From Kappaphycus alvarezii (Eukaryota; Rhodophyta; Florideophyceae; Gigartinales; Solieriaceae), in contig NADL03000611.1 in NCBI GenBank assembly GCA_002205965.3, positions 930,001 to 994,000 on the forward strand: a stretch of DNA of 64,000 bases, in the 5' to 3' direction. Positions within the stretch are counted from its first letter, which is position 1, and each line of letters opens with the position of its first letter. Below, in pieces: positions 1 to 10,129 of this stretch. Made by a program: the position numbers and the translations under genes. The notes below the pieces were generated by a model, which worked only from the letters and a program-made list of their open reading frames with translations, ran no database searches and was not told the origin of the DNA.

Positions 1-585
1 ACCACAACAGTCAATTACGGACACATACCGGGGACTACAAGCAAAGGCAAGACGAGTCATCGCCTCAACCGTTTCCGATGACATCATCGACACCCTCCCC
101 ACAACTTTTCTCCGCCGCTCCCTGACAGAAATGCTGGCGGAAGTGGACACTCTATACGCTGCAGACAAGACGCCGGAACGACGTCTCGAACCCATGGACC
201 AAGCCCACCAAACCACATCTACTTATTCGGACACCATCGACACCTAGCGCCATAAAAATTTACAACTCCGTCGTCAAATTGCGGATGCAGACGTCCCGAA
301 CATCGAACACGAAGCCGCAACAGTCAAATATGATATACATGGACTACGCACTCGCCCCACGCTCCGCACCTACGTCCCAGTACTCCACGGGGCCAGCATA
401 GAAACAATTCAGAAGTCCAAGAAGACGATTACCTCTTACGTCCAGCTCGCACCACCACAGGAACACACACCGCAGATTGCCTACAACAAGGCGACAACTT
501 ATAGCCTAAAATACAGGGCATTTCACCAAACGTGGGGCCACCATGACACAGATCACTGCCATTCCTTGCAACAGGCACCTAGACA

Positions 586-1329
586 TTGGACAACCCGACC
601 CGCACCCACACGGGCTCCGCCGCCAACAACACAACGACCGGAGGATCCGCAAAGGACCCCCCAGCACGCAGACCTGCTATGAATTCCTGGCCGCCTCGAC
701 TTCGTGCCACCCGCACCGCCCACATGACCAACTTCGATCACGGAATGGAGGATCCTCTTCCAAATCATATGGAGTCCGAACAAGTCGACCTCGGCCAAAA
801 ATACCCCGGAAAGGGCGTCTTTTTTGACTCTTACATCTTAGGTTCCGCATGTTACCCAACCTTTTCCAAGAACCCTTCAACCGACTATACTCCACATGTA
901 TCAACGGTCAACATGTCAGATGGGTCGATATCTCCCACAACGGGGCACAAGGTGCAGACACTATACACCAAACACGGTCAACCACTCCTATTCCCGCATC
1001 TAGTGCACGCACCATATTTCACGAAAAACATCATGTCTGTGCGCTGGATAACGGCGGCCAATAACTGCGCGGTAATATTTACACCATCTGTGGGCTACAT
1101 AACACCGATGAACATGCTTCGCAAACCCGAACATATAATAACCCACATACAACTCCCGAAAGGCCACTATCGCATCTCGCTAACCACGGCGCTCCCAACC
1201 ATGCATGCAGCAGGGACAAATTACCCACAAGAACACTCAAAGAATACTTTAAAACGCGGAAGCCAACACAGACAACGAAACACCCCCGTGCTGAAAATCC
1301 ACGGTGCCCCACCACGGACGAAACGCTGA
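586..1329 (+). pseudogene. copia protease / gag-pre-integrase fragment
   Basis: A 247-codon open frame. Around residues 35-55 the sequence 'TAHMTNFDHGMEDPL' corresponds to the region just after the copia aspartic protease active site (usually D-S/T-G-A-T-x-H-M), but the catalytic D-S/T-G is gone. Residues 138-160 ('HAPYFTKNIMSVRWIT') match the typical 'HVPxFTKNLLSVxxLT' stretch of the gag-pre-integrase domain. The C-terminal third is low in recognisable content. The start codon shown is only the first Met of the frame; the real protein would have been part of a longer polyprotein. Confidence 0.65.
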
Positions 1330-1599
1330 AGGTACTACCGCCACCCACCCACCATCCTCGCGGCCGCTGGACAGAGACGACCACCCACACGGTCCCATAC
1401 CCCGCTCACCTGTCGTCACCCCTGCCTCATCAGCGCCGACTCACTGAACTCACCCATTCTGGCACCTAAGGCTCAACTACATAGCCCCTTCTAAGGTCAA
1501 CAGTATGGCCAAGCTTGATCTCCCTCTTTGGTTACCTGCTGAACTTCGCAACGGCACCCCACCTCTCCACTGCCAGGGATGCTCGGTAGGATACTTCTA

Positions 1600-2290
1600 A
1601 AAAGCACCGCACCAACAACAGACAGTTCGCCCTCCAACCGGACACTCCCTTGTTGCTGAAATCGCGGGACCTTTTCCAAAGACCGAAGAAGGACAACAAT
1701 ACTTCCTCACAGTAACGGACGTACATAGTCGAATGATACATGCACACTTGCTACGCCAACGCAAGGATGCCGATGATGCCCTACCTAGCATGGTCGCCAA
1801 GATTGCCAAGTCGGAATGTGCGCCACCAGCCTAGATCCAACGGTAACCCATACGCCTCAAGAAAACTCCATCGCTGAGAGGCTCAACCGCACGATCATGT
1901 CACGTGTACGTGCCACTCTCCACGCTGGCCAAATGCCATTTGACAAGCATTGGGCGCTGTGCGTTCTTGATACGGTAGGAAAACCAATGCAAGCTCCACC
2001 GTCCCATTGACGCCATCTCAAGACTAATTTGGGAAACACATCGGCAGCCGCACTCTCTGTACCCACGGCGCAGCCTCAGCCTCCAACTGTTTCGTATGTT
2101 CGGGGAATACGGGCACATACCTGTACTAACGGCAATCAAGAAGAAGTCTGCCAATCGTGCCGTCCTGGTAGTCTATTTATTCACTCCGGACGGAGCACAC
2201 TACCGCCTAATCAATCTACAGACAAGACAACTCCTCACGGCACGCATCTCCGACTATCGACCATACAACCCCAACTATGATCCGCGAAGA
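1600..2290 (+). pseudogene. copia integrase core and linker, broken
   Basis: Frame ending at 1833: 'AEIAGPFPKTEEGQQYFLTV' followed by TDVHSR, the first catalytic Asp region of a copia integrase. Frame 1816-2010: 'HTPQENSIAERLNRTIMSR', containing the catalytic Glu (normally TPQQNGVAERxNRT). The segment that should hold the second Asp (SDNGxEF) between them is deleted. Frame 2096-2290: 'FGEYGHIPVLTAIKKKSANR' then YLFTPDGAHYRLINLQT, the usual FGxxxYVH...K...YRL linker after integrase. At least two frame changes and one deletion are needed to join these pieces. Confidence 0.75.
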
Positions 2291-2439
2291 ATGTATCACC
2301 ATGCGATATCCCCTCAACACAGACACGACCCCAGGGTGAATCAACACCATGTCATCCCATACACAGCGCACGCCACGAACACAGGCGAGCCCATGGCCTT
2401 GTTGAAGGGCAGCCGACAACCGTCACTACATCTCGCCAT

Positions 2440-2709
2440 TCCACCTCGCACACTGTAAGATATGGACAACCAGGCGCCACAATCGATGGCCAACTTCAAT
2501 CTCACACTCGGCGCAGCAAGTACATTGACGTTCGATACCATCACCTTCGGGACGCCGCCGACAGTTGGGAAATCACTATTGTTCATACGCCGTCCACGCT
2601 CCGGCAAGCTGACCTCCTCACCAAAGCCTTACCAACGACAACTTTCCTACGCCACCGTGCCAAGCTGTGCTTGACACCCGCCAACCAGCCCATACCCGCG
2701 GCTGTATAG
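2440..2709 (+). pseudogene. copia RNase H C-terminal tail
   Basis: The frame ending at TAG 2707-2709 encodes 'RRSKYIDVRYHHLRD', then 'VHTPSTLRQADLLTKALPTT' and FLRHRAKLCL. This is the classic end of copia pol (SKHIDIRYHFIRE ... TxxQxADxLTKxL ... FxxxRxxLxL). It starts only about 150 bases after the post-integrase linker, so roughly 1.5-2 kb of pol has been lost here. Confidence 0.8.
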
Positions 2710-2930
2710 GTATCGTAATACCACAAGATTATGGGCTGGTTACCAATGTCGTAGGATCTCCCTAGAGGTATCATAATAGCTTACAGTAGGTACCTCCATT
2801 TTCTATATAAAGCCCCTTCCGCGGGCAGGAACTGCTGGTGCGACGGGAGGCAAGGGAAAAGGATCAATTCTTCTTTACACACGACATAATATAATGTAAT
2901 TTTTATCGGCGTTGCGGGCGAGGGTGGCGG
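2706..2930 (+). repeat. probable copia 3' LTR region with TATA box
   Basis: Directly after the pol stop comes non-coding DNA with a TATA box (TATATAAAG near 2804) about 95 bases downstream, where an LTR promoter would be expected. Two related stretches (TAGGTATCGTAATA near 2706 and GAGGTATCATAATA near 2765) lie upstream of it. No second LTR is present in the window to define the borders, so the coordinates are approximate and the call is an inference from position. Confidence 0.35.
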
Positions 2931-3059
2931 CTGACATGCATTCTGGAAGGAAGCCATACTCCGCCCAAAAAGACGACTGGAGGCTATATGCGAAGTCCAC
3001 GAGGAGAGAATCGAGCTCTCTGTATAGTTATGGTTGCGTTCTAGGATTACTAGCGGGAT

Positions 3060-3815
3060 GACTCCTGAATGGCACGCCGCAGCCCGGTCGACCACAACCC
3101 CGATGATGTACGTCTCATAATACGTGGCCTCATGTTCCGGAACAGTCCCGTCGCCACATTCCTCTTCACACATCTCACGACTGGCACGGTGGTGTCCAAA
3201 GCACAATGGCAGACCATGATCCGCCGGATCCTGGACTCCCCGTCTACGATGAGTCCCTCCCGCTTACCTGCGATCACTGCAAGCAACAAATGGACGCAGT
3301 TGGGGACCACTCTGCTGACCTCTGCCCTGCCGTTATCGGCCGCCCTCCCCGCCACAACTTTCTACGCAACGTCTTCGCCTACCACGTTGCTGGCGCAGCG
3401 GGTCTGGACTGTCAATAAGAGGTCCCGCTCCTCGTCCTGGAGCGAAGATCCGCCCTGCGGACATCCTCGTTCATCTCACCCCCACGCCCAATGGCCAACA
3501 GGCTCGCCCTGTGGCCAGCTCAATTACTTTTGTCTCTCCATTCAAGCCAGGCGTGTCCAGAAGGGCCACATAAATGGCCGACGGCGCCACCGGCATTGCC
3601 CAAAGAGACAAAGTCAAAGCCTTGGAGCGCTAACTGCCACGCAGCCTCTCACTTGCCTTGGAAGGGCCACTTCAGGCACCAAACTTCCAGTTTAAGCCTC
3701 TGGCCTTCGATTCCTTGTGTGCCCCATCTACCGTCTCCATCCCCCTCGGAAGGTCCAATTCAGGCACGAAAATTCCAGTTTCAGCCTCTGGCCTTCGAAT
3801 ACTTGGGTGAAATGT
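3060..3815 (+). pseudogene. non-LTR retrotransposon 3' end: restriction-like endonuclease domain, copy 1
   Basis: The frame 3206-3418 contains CDHC-x9-H-x4-C (codons 3269-3325) followed by RHNFLRN. This is the CCHC finger plus R-H-N signature that precedes the PD-(D/E)XK endonuclease of R2/CRE-type non-LTR elements. After a stop at 3416 and a frame change, RPADILV (about 3451-3471) gives the conserved RPxD piece, then 'SITFVSPFKPG' and a short ATG..A..K stretch. Only the 3' endonuclease part survives; there is no reverse transcriptase upstream. The end of the domain is partly duplicated (about 3655-3716 and 3745-3806). A diverged homologous copy lies at 13.09-13.62 kb. Confidence 0.65.
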
Positions 3816-3829
3816 TTGGGTGTTTTACT

Positions 3830-5350
3830 CTTGGAAGATATATCCGATCTATCTCATAGTTTTCCGGACAACCACAATCGACTCATTATTTGGGTGCCCA
3901 AACTCCGGCATTCATCCTTTTCCTAGAGCAGCACATCCCTCGTATCGGATCGAAGATTCACACCACAAAAGGAGTGATCCGCAGGCGTATTTATCTGCGC
4001 GTAAGTTGCACACAGTGGTCATCTGTTGCATTGTCGACTCTATCGCGAGCTCCACTGCACGTGGCCGACGTGGAGCATCCGGTTAGGTCTTAGCCGTATA
4101 GTCGCATCCTGCAGTGTACACGAGAGATACTTATTGGAGTAAACTTTCTTGAAGGACCAGCGTTGTTTTAAGGCGTAAGGTGATCGTGATTGAGGCCGCT
4201 GGCGACGGTCCAAAGAGGACCGCTCCTCGGGGATACAATCGGGGATACAGCGAGAAAATATTAGAAACTGTCAGGCACTAGTTTCAGTACTTTTAAATAT
4301 AGGTTTTAGGATGGAGGGGACGAAGCCAAAGTAAAATGATTGGACATTCTGTCACTATTAGTACTTTAGCGCAAACATATTATCCCTGATGCCGTATTTT
4401 AACGTTCAATTTACTGAGCTTTGACTTCAACGCTCAGCAGTTGGCAATTATTGATATAAATAGAGCTTTTGAGCCTATGGGTGTCCTCTACAGGACTGTC
4501 CAAGCACCTCTACCAAGTTTCAAAAAGCTTGGACAAGCAGAATGAAATCCACAAACCTGCAAAGTTGGGCTGTCCTGGCCGTTTCCAGGAGCTCAAAAAG
4601 GGTGTTAAGTACAGTTTAATTGTCTTTATGAGGACTTCTTTACTAACTCTACAGCTCCTATTGCAGCTCAGAATCTCGATTAGAGTCGCCTTCTTCTCTT
4701 CGGTAAACGTTCTGCGCTTTCCCTTGTGGCAACAGAAGGAAGGTTTTCACCTTCCAATCTACAATCCCTCAATTCTTCACCACTGCCTCTTGTAGACCTC
4801 ACACTTGAAAGAGTTCGACTATCACCACCACCTTCCTCTCCATCCTACGTTTCCTGTAAAAGTCCTTCAATCCCACTTGCCCTTACTCCGCAGCAAGTAA
4901 CTCCAGCTGTAGATCTGCTTATAGGCCCAGATCTTCTTGTAACCCCGCTGCGAGAAGTTGATGAAACCCCAGCGGGAATCCTCCGCGCTTCTAGCTGCTT
5001 TGGACGATGTCACAGTTGAAACCAACTTTTGGGAAAACCTAATAGCACTTTCAAACAGGAGATTAACGTCGCGTTTCTCACACCTCCATTTTGTCCTATT
5101 CCCTCTGTAGCCCTGATTATTTCCACCAGACAAAGCACAAAACTAAAGCCCACCATAATCTGGTTGATGACCTGGAACGCTTGTACGGAAAGTTATACCG
5201 TTATTTAAGTTTAAGAATGTTATTCTGTTTCGCTTTTTACCTTTTTAAAAAGTAGTTATTCGTCTTTTCTCGTCTGCCAGAGGCTATACCTCTGTAAAAT
5301 ACTCACTTCCTTCCCTTAGGCTCATACCAGACCCATAACTTTACAGATCT
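3830..5350. other. about 1.5 kb with no supportable gene
   Basis: Several open frames of 60-110 codons exist on both strands (for example 4469-4795 plus and 4867-5133 minus). None has a convincing domain, and they overlap each other. Composition is intermediate. This is probably old transposon debris lying between the endonuclease fragment and the minus-strand DNA transposon. Confidence 0.5.
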
Positions 5351-5706
5351 TGAGCTACGTCAAACATAAAATCTGCCGTAGCCTGCAACTTATGCAAAGA
5401 ATTGCGGGAGCTCTCAATCGACTTAAGATATTCTTCATATTCCAGTAGTTCTTGTCTTTCGAACAGGCGCAACGCCACAAAGGAACTAAACGCAAGCGTA
5501 TTAATAGTTCTAGTAACCGTTTTCTGCTCCTACTTGAAATTCGACGTCGGGTTGCGTATAATTGTTCGCTTCTGTATAGCACCTTCCACATCAGCCTTTG
5601 ACTTAGAGTAGAAAGTCTATTCGGCATGTTTAAATAGTTTCAACAGCACGAATCATCCATTGTTTTTGACATGGATGTCCAAAATCTTCCAAAACGAGTG
5701 TCTACT

Positions 5707-6461
5707 TTACATTTCTTCCTTATCTTCTGCTAGGATGAAGTCAGAAAGAGAAATTTCATTTGAGAAAGCCCAGTTTACTAATAGTGTTGATATATGAATT
5801 ATCGACCGTTGAAAACGTTCCTGTGCGGCAGACGGAACCCTGATTACCATTTTATACATCAAATCTGTCTCTGCAGCCACAACGTAGATACAAAATGGGA
5901 CTTGTAGAACTATACATTGGTGTTTTACTTGTCCCATGAGCTCATTTGGCATGTACTTCCTGCAAGTGTCATCTCCAATATTACAGAGAACGATATCAGG
6001 GGAAGATATACCAAAAGATTCTTTTAACGCGTTAGAAGTTATCTTTTTCTTAATCTCTAGTGGCGCCAACATAATACTCCGACCTTCAAAACCAGGAAGC
6101 ACTGCTTCGTGTTTCCACTCCTCAAACGACCCGATGTCCATCAATAATATCCCATCAGGAGAATATGCAAGATATCTTGAAGATTTAATTACGCACTGCC
6201 ATTTTGAAAGATTTAATTTACAGAATCCAATGATCTTAACGCACCCATACCCGCACTTTCGTTTGTAGTCCCTCTCTTCATGGCTTCCGTCGAGACCTGG
6301 GAACTAAACCACCCAGATTTTAATACTTGATACCATTCCATCACCGTCTTTTCATTTGACCCACCCCGAGCCGTTATTTTATGGCGGCAAAAGATATGAA
6401 AAGTAGTCCGGCGTTTGTACCAGTGACCCTGAACTAACGCCGGACAAACTAATCGGAGCAA
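5707..6461 (-). pseudogene. YqaJ-like PD-(D/E)XK nuclease domain of the transposon
   Basis: Frame 6461-6213 carries RRTTFHIFCRHKITARGG and SNEKTVMEWY, then 'RGTTNESAGMGALRSLDSV'. After a frame change, 6170-5707 carries YLAYSPDGILLMD, then APLEIKKK, then 'GQVKHQCIVLQVPFCIYVVA'. S-P-D-G-I followed by E-I-K is the catalytic signature of the lambda-exonuclease/YqaJ nuclease fold, and the Q-x-x-H-Q helix followed by a YVVA strand fits the same family. The catalytic motif looks intact although the reading frame is broken. It lies immediately downstream of the transposase core in the same orientation. Confidence 0.65.
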
Positions 6462-7693
6462 CGCTGTCCCAACGTCAAGACCTCACATTGCTCCCCATCC
6501 TTATTCCGAGCCACTTGTTGCATTATTTTCATGGTCTCATCTGCCTGTCTCTCGCCACTGCAAATGGTGTGGCTCAATGGGATGTGAGCTTTTGTAACAG
6601 AAATAAACGTGTTAAGGATTTCTTGCAATGAGGTTGGAACGGTGTACATGAATCTAAGCACATTCGAAAACCTCTCCGTTCCATGCTCCCTTACAGCAAC
6701 TGCTTTAATAAGATTACTCGCCGTCCTTGATCTGACTCCGGGCATAGCTTTGGATGCAAACAATACCTCTGGACCCATTCCAGGACCATCATCCACCACG
6801 AAGTCCTTGCGCCTGTCATATTCACACAGGTCACTTCGCCATGCAGCCTCCTTTCCCTCATTTCTACTCTCAACAGCTGATTCAGTAACTGGACGACCTT
6901 CTCCCGCTGCAACAACTGACTCAACATCCTCAACTTCTTCCGATACTCCTTCCCTTCTTGCTGTCTCCTCTCCATCTGCTTCTAACCTAGAATCCACTCC
7001 CATCTCTTCTTCCAAGTCTTGCCTGCATAGTCTGCAATAAGACTTACCAACAAATTGATGACTTTTTAATATAACGTCTGGCATAGTCAACAACGAACAC
7101 ACCCCAAATTCCATCAGTATGCGAACTAGAGCCTCCTTTCCATAACCCCTATCGGCTGTGATAACACATGCATCCAAAGAAGTCTCGCCTCTCTCTTCTA
7201 AAAGTTTCTCAAGCAGCTTCTTAGCAGACAACTGTTGAAGCTCTCTTCTCCTTCTAAATCTTATTGAATTAGTATCCCTAAACTGCGCATCTGCTACACA
7301 ATCTGCACTGTGCCCTTCTCGATCTGCTTTCCTTGTACTAATAATCCCTCGTCCCATGCAGGTCATCATCAAGTGTTCCAAGAGGTGAAGAGGTTCAAAG
7401 AAAACTTTGCGGCTCTCTGAAAAATCTATGGTCTCAACTCCTGTGAGGCTCTGAGATAGATCGGGTTGTTCTGTCCATTTTTCCTCTCCCTCCATTCCTC
7501 TACCCGTTACAGGATATTCCAATACATTTGTAAAGGTGTATCTCAACAGATCCAAATTTGGAGCTGTACTGCCGGCTATTCTTAGAGTCGAGACTGCCTT
7601 CTCAACACTGAAACCAGTAGTGTGCGAAAAAATAAAACAGCGACAAAACGATACATGTCGGACATGGAGGCCCCTTGATAGATCCCCTTTCAT
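6449..7693 (-). pseudogene. DDE-like transposase core
   Basis: A single open frame of 414 codons, the longest unbroken part of this element. Key stretches: residues 50-60 around LDLLRYTFTNVLEY; residues 118-135 'RKADREGHSADCVADAQF'; residues 177-190 'VITADRGYGKEALVRIL', a strand-Asp-R-G-Y-G motif typical of the second acidic residue of RNase-H-fold (DDE) transposases; and 'AVAVREHGTERFSNVLRFMY' near residue 350. A Glu/Ser-rich acidic linker lies at about residues 230-285. I cannot name the superfamily with certainty. The frame ends at the junction with the nuclease domain. Confidence 0.6.
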
Positions 7694-7893
7694 TACCTTT
7701 CTCCAACCGAAGTTGCTCGTTCATTCATTCCAGAAGCTGTCTCAAAATTTGATTCATCATGAGCACAAATATTCCTCCTCTTGCCTGTGTAAGACCCTTT
7801 ACCTCCAACTCTAACCGTAAGTTTGTCATTACCGCTCTGCAGTATACCTCGCCCGATATTGCATCACGCGTTCGGAAAAATTTTTTTCCATCA

Positions 7894-8211
7894 TCACACT
7901 CCCACACAAGTACTGCTCCCTTTTATCCAACCAGCAATGGCACATTCTGTCAATCCCCCTCTCCTTCTTGCTGCATTTCCTCTCCCGCGGCCTCTACTTC
8001 TTCCCCTTCCCCCACCTCTTCCCTGATCATTCACAACACCACGACCTCTCCTTCGCTTGCCACGACCTATTTCTCTCTCACTGATACCACCGCGACCGGC
8101 CTTATCATTACCATTCCCAGCTGCCCCACGCCCCGATTCCTCCTGAGCCACAGCACCACGGCCTCTACCAGCCCCTTCACCACTCCAAAAAGACCCATGT
8201 GCACCATTTGA
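7894..8211 (-). pseudogene. Arg/Gly-rich N-terminal region of the transposase
   Basis: The minus-strand frame is rich in GR, RGG and RGRG dipeptides (for example 'GRGGGRGRSRGRGRGNAARR'), an RGG-box-like composition that usually binds nucleic acid. It reads toward the transposase core at 7693 with one or two frame changes between (short open frame 7907-7725). It is interpreted as the basic N-terminus of the same protein, because transposases often start with a basic DNA-binding tail. The plus-strand open frame 7759-8211 is its antisense shadow. Confidence 0.4.
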
Positions 8212-8399
8212 GATGAAAATCGCCCCGATGGCGCTTGCCGAATTCCTAGATTACGACACCCTCTTGACCGTCAAGCAACGCATCCCCATCACAATCAGTA
8301 TCAACCATGCGAAAAGAACTTGTAGAAGGAAAAGTAGTCGTCCCCAAGGCAGTGTAGAGGCAGTTTTGGAGGTCTCTGTGCACGCCCGAGCTTAGTGGT

Positions 8400-8912
8400 G
8401 CGTTGATCGGCCACAGAGGGGGAAGTTCTGCCCGTATTTCGGATGTTGAAAACCTGGAAGGCTCCAAAGCTGATCCTCGATCTACAGTAAGGATAATAAT
8501 TGGATCATATTTAGCCGTTTTGTCAGTGGATAAGCACAAAGTGACCGTTGCAAACGTGTCTTAAGTTAATGGTTTGTGTACTTATGGACCAAACGGACCA
8601 ATTGGTGATTTTTTTAAAGTGCAATTTTTTGAACTCTCTGAGCATTAGCGATATGCATGCCAACTTACCCAGTCATTTACAAAAATGGCTGCCTGCAATT
8701 CTATTACATAAGCTCATTGAAAAAACGGTAAATAATTCTGAATAGATTTCATCTTTATCAAATTTGATAATAACTATTTCAATGATTGATTAAAATGAAG
8801 AGTTCTCTGAAAATTATCGGTGAATTTCAAAATATAGCGGTCTTATAGGAAACCGCCCGATAATTTTGCGACACCTCGATCTTCAAACCTATACAGTTGC
8901 CTTGGACAGACC
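8400..8912. other. intergenic, no gene seen
   Basis: About 500 bases between two oppositely oriented DNA transposon remnants. It contains only short open frames and an AT-rich stretch (8700-8870). No repeat ends could be matched by eye. Confidence 0.5.
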
Positions 8913-8915
8913 TAC

Positions 8916-10120
8916 ATGTACCTCACTACACCTCAGACATTTCCATTCCACTTCCCGTATTATACTGCCCCAAGTATGGAAACTGTCACCCCCAGTCAAG
9001 CTGGAAGAGCTCTTCTTCCACTCTCCGATACTGCAGTTGTAAGACAAGCTGAACTTCAGGAATATGCTTCCTCTTCTGACGATGTCGATTTTTCTGATGA
9101 AGACTCTGGTAGTGACGTCCCCATCTTTGATCAATTCTACAAAATGGTAGCTCTCAATCGATTGTTCAAATTATCAACTTCGATCCCGCTCAGTACACGA
9201 CTTTTTGGCATACTTTCGAGAAATACATCACGGAAAGGTACATCAGCGGTCGGGTTCGCAAGTATCATCAATCGCCTAAAGATTTTTTATTCATGAATCT
9301 GGTTGTTCTTAAGCACGGTGGGGAGTGAGACTTCCTTGCACAGATTTTTGGCATGAAGGTAATCTCCTCCGAGCGCATGATCATGCGGTTCATTGATATC
9401 ATTTCTGAACCTATGTATGAACACTTTGTCGAGTATCATGCAAGGAAGTGGAAAATGATCGAAATGATAAATAAGAATTCTCTGTTTCAAAACCATCCGA
9501 TGGCTCGCTATGCAACCGATGTGACATTCCATCCAAGCTTTCGTCCAAGTAGAAGTATGAAAGAAGGCAAACTTTATTTCAGTGGAAAACACAAGTTCTA
9601 TGGTTACAAGACAGAAGTATTCTTCTTTCATGTGGCTTTGCAATTGGATGCAGTTCACATAAGCCGGGATCTGTTTCAGATCTTACTCTTTTCAAATCTA
9701 TGAACTTTCTTCATCAAGATCAGTTCAACAAACAAGATGGAGAACAGCAGGCCATTGAAGATGACGGACCATTGCATGAAGATTACCCCAAGTGCATGGA
9801 CATTGTTAACAGACAAGGGATACTATGGCGCCCGCGAATTCTGTAGAGTCATTCATTCCAAAAAGAAGCCGATAAATGGAGTCCTAGCACACCCAGAAAT
9901 GGTTGTCAATCGTCACATTTCAAGCGAGCGCATTATTGTAGAAAATATCTCTGGAAAGAGGTGCAGTTTTTGGACTGTGATTTCGTCCAAGTGGAAGTGG
10001 GCAGAAACTTCATACGACAATATATTTAGGCTTTGTGTTGCTCTGACGAACTTTCATATCTTCAAAAACCCGCTCCGTGAGGAAGACAGCAAACTTTTCA
10101 AAAAAATCAAGAATTTCTAG
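8916..10120 (+). pseudogene. DDE_Tnp_4 / HARBI1-like transposase, frame-broken
   Basis: N-terminal acidic Ser/Asp-rich region (8916-9130), then after a frame change a helical domain, 'FEKYITERYISGRVRKYHQS' and KDFLFMNLVVLKHGG. An in-frame TGA near 9328 follows where related proteins have Trp, and the frame continues with RMIMRFIDIISEPMYEHFV. Catalytic region: 'ARYATDVTFHPSFRPS' (first Asp), YFSGKHKFYGYKTEV, a GSVSDLTLF motif in another frame near 9670 (second Asp), LLTDKGYYGAREF (third acidic motif) and SSERIIVENISGK (Glu). These are the hallmarks of DDE_Tnp_4. Three frame changes and one stop make it non-functional. The last open frame ends at 10118-10120. Confidence 0.75.
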
Positions 10121-10129
10121 TACCACATC

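Larger units (their letters stand above)
1..2709 (+). mobile_element. Ty1/copia retrotransposon remnant, internally deleted
   Basis: The plus strand holds pieces of a copia gag-pol polyprotein in the correct order but in several frames. From position 3 a gag-like stretch runs for about 240 bases to a stop and resumes in the same frame. It is followed by a protease/pre-integrase piece, an integrase core, the post-integrase linker, and then directly the C-terminal end of RNase H. The whole reverse transcriptase and most of RNase H are absent, so the element cannot move by itself. The left end lies outside the window. The assignment rests on motif order and on several recognisable copia motifs; the exact lineage cannot be told. 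Confidence 0.8.
5355..8211 (-). mobile_element. decayed DNA transposon: DDE-like transposase plus YqaJ-type nuclease
   Basis: Reading the minus strand from 8211 to about 5700 gives, in order: an Arg/Gly-rich basic region, a transposase-like core, a linker, and a PD-(D/E)XK nuclease domain. The pieces sit in three frames with few internal stops, which suggests one former protein of roughly 830 residues. I could not identify terminal inverted repeats. The segment 5355-5700 is open in part but unrecognised and is included only as possible 3' sequence. Confidence 0.6.

Noticed and set aside
4469-5133. Possible pogo/Tc1-like helix-turn-helix remnant
   Set aside because: A short GxxGRFQELKKG-like stretch is suggestive, but no catalytic DDE/D motif or continuous frame could be found on either strand.
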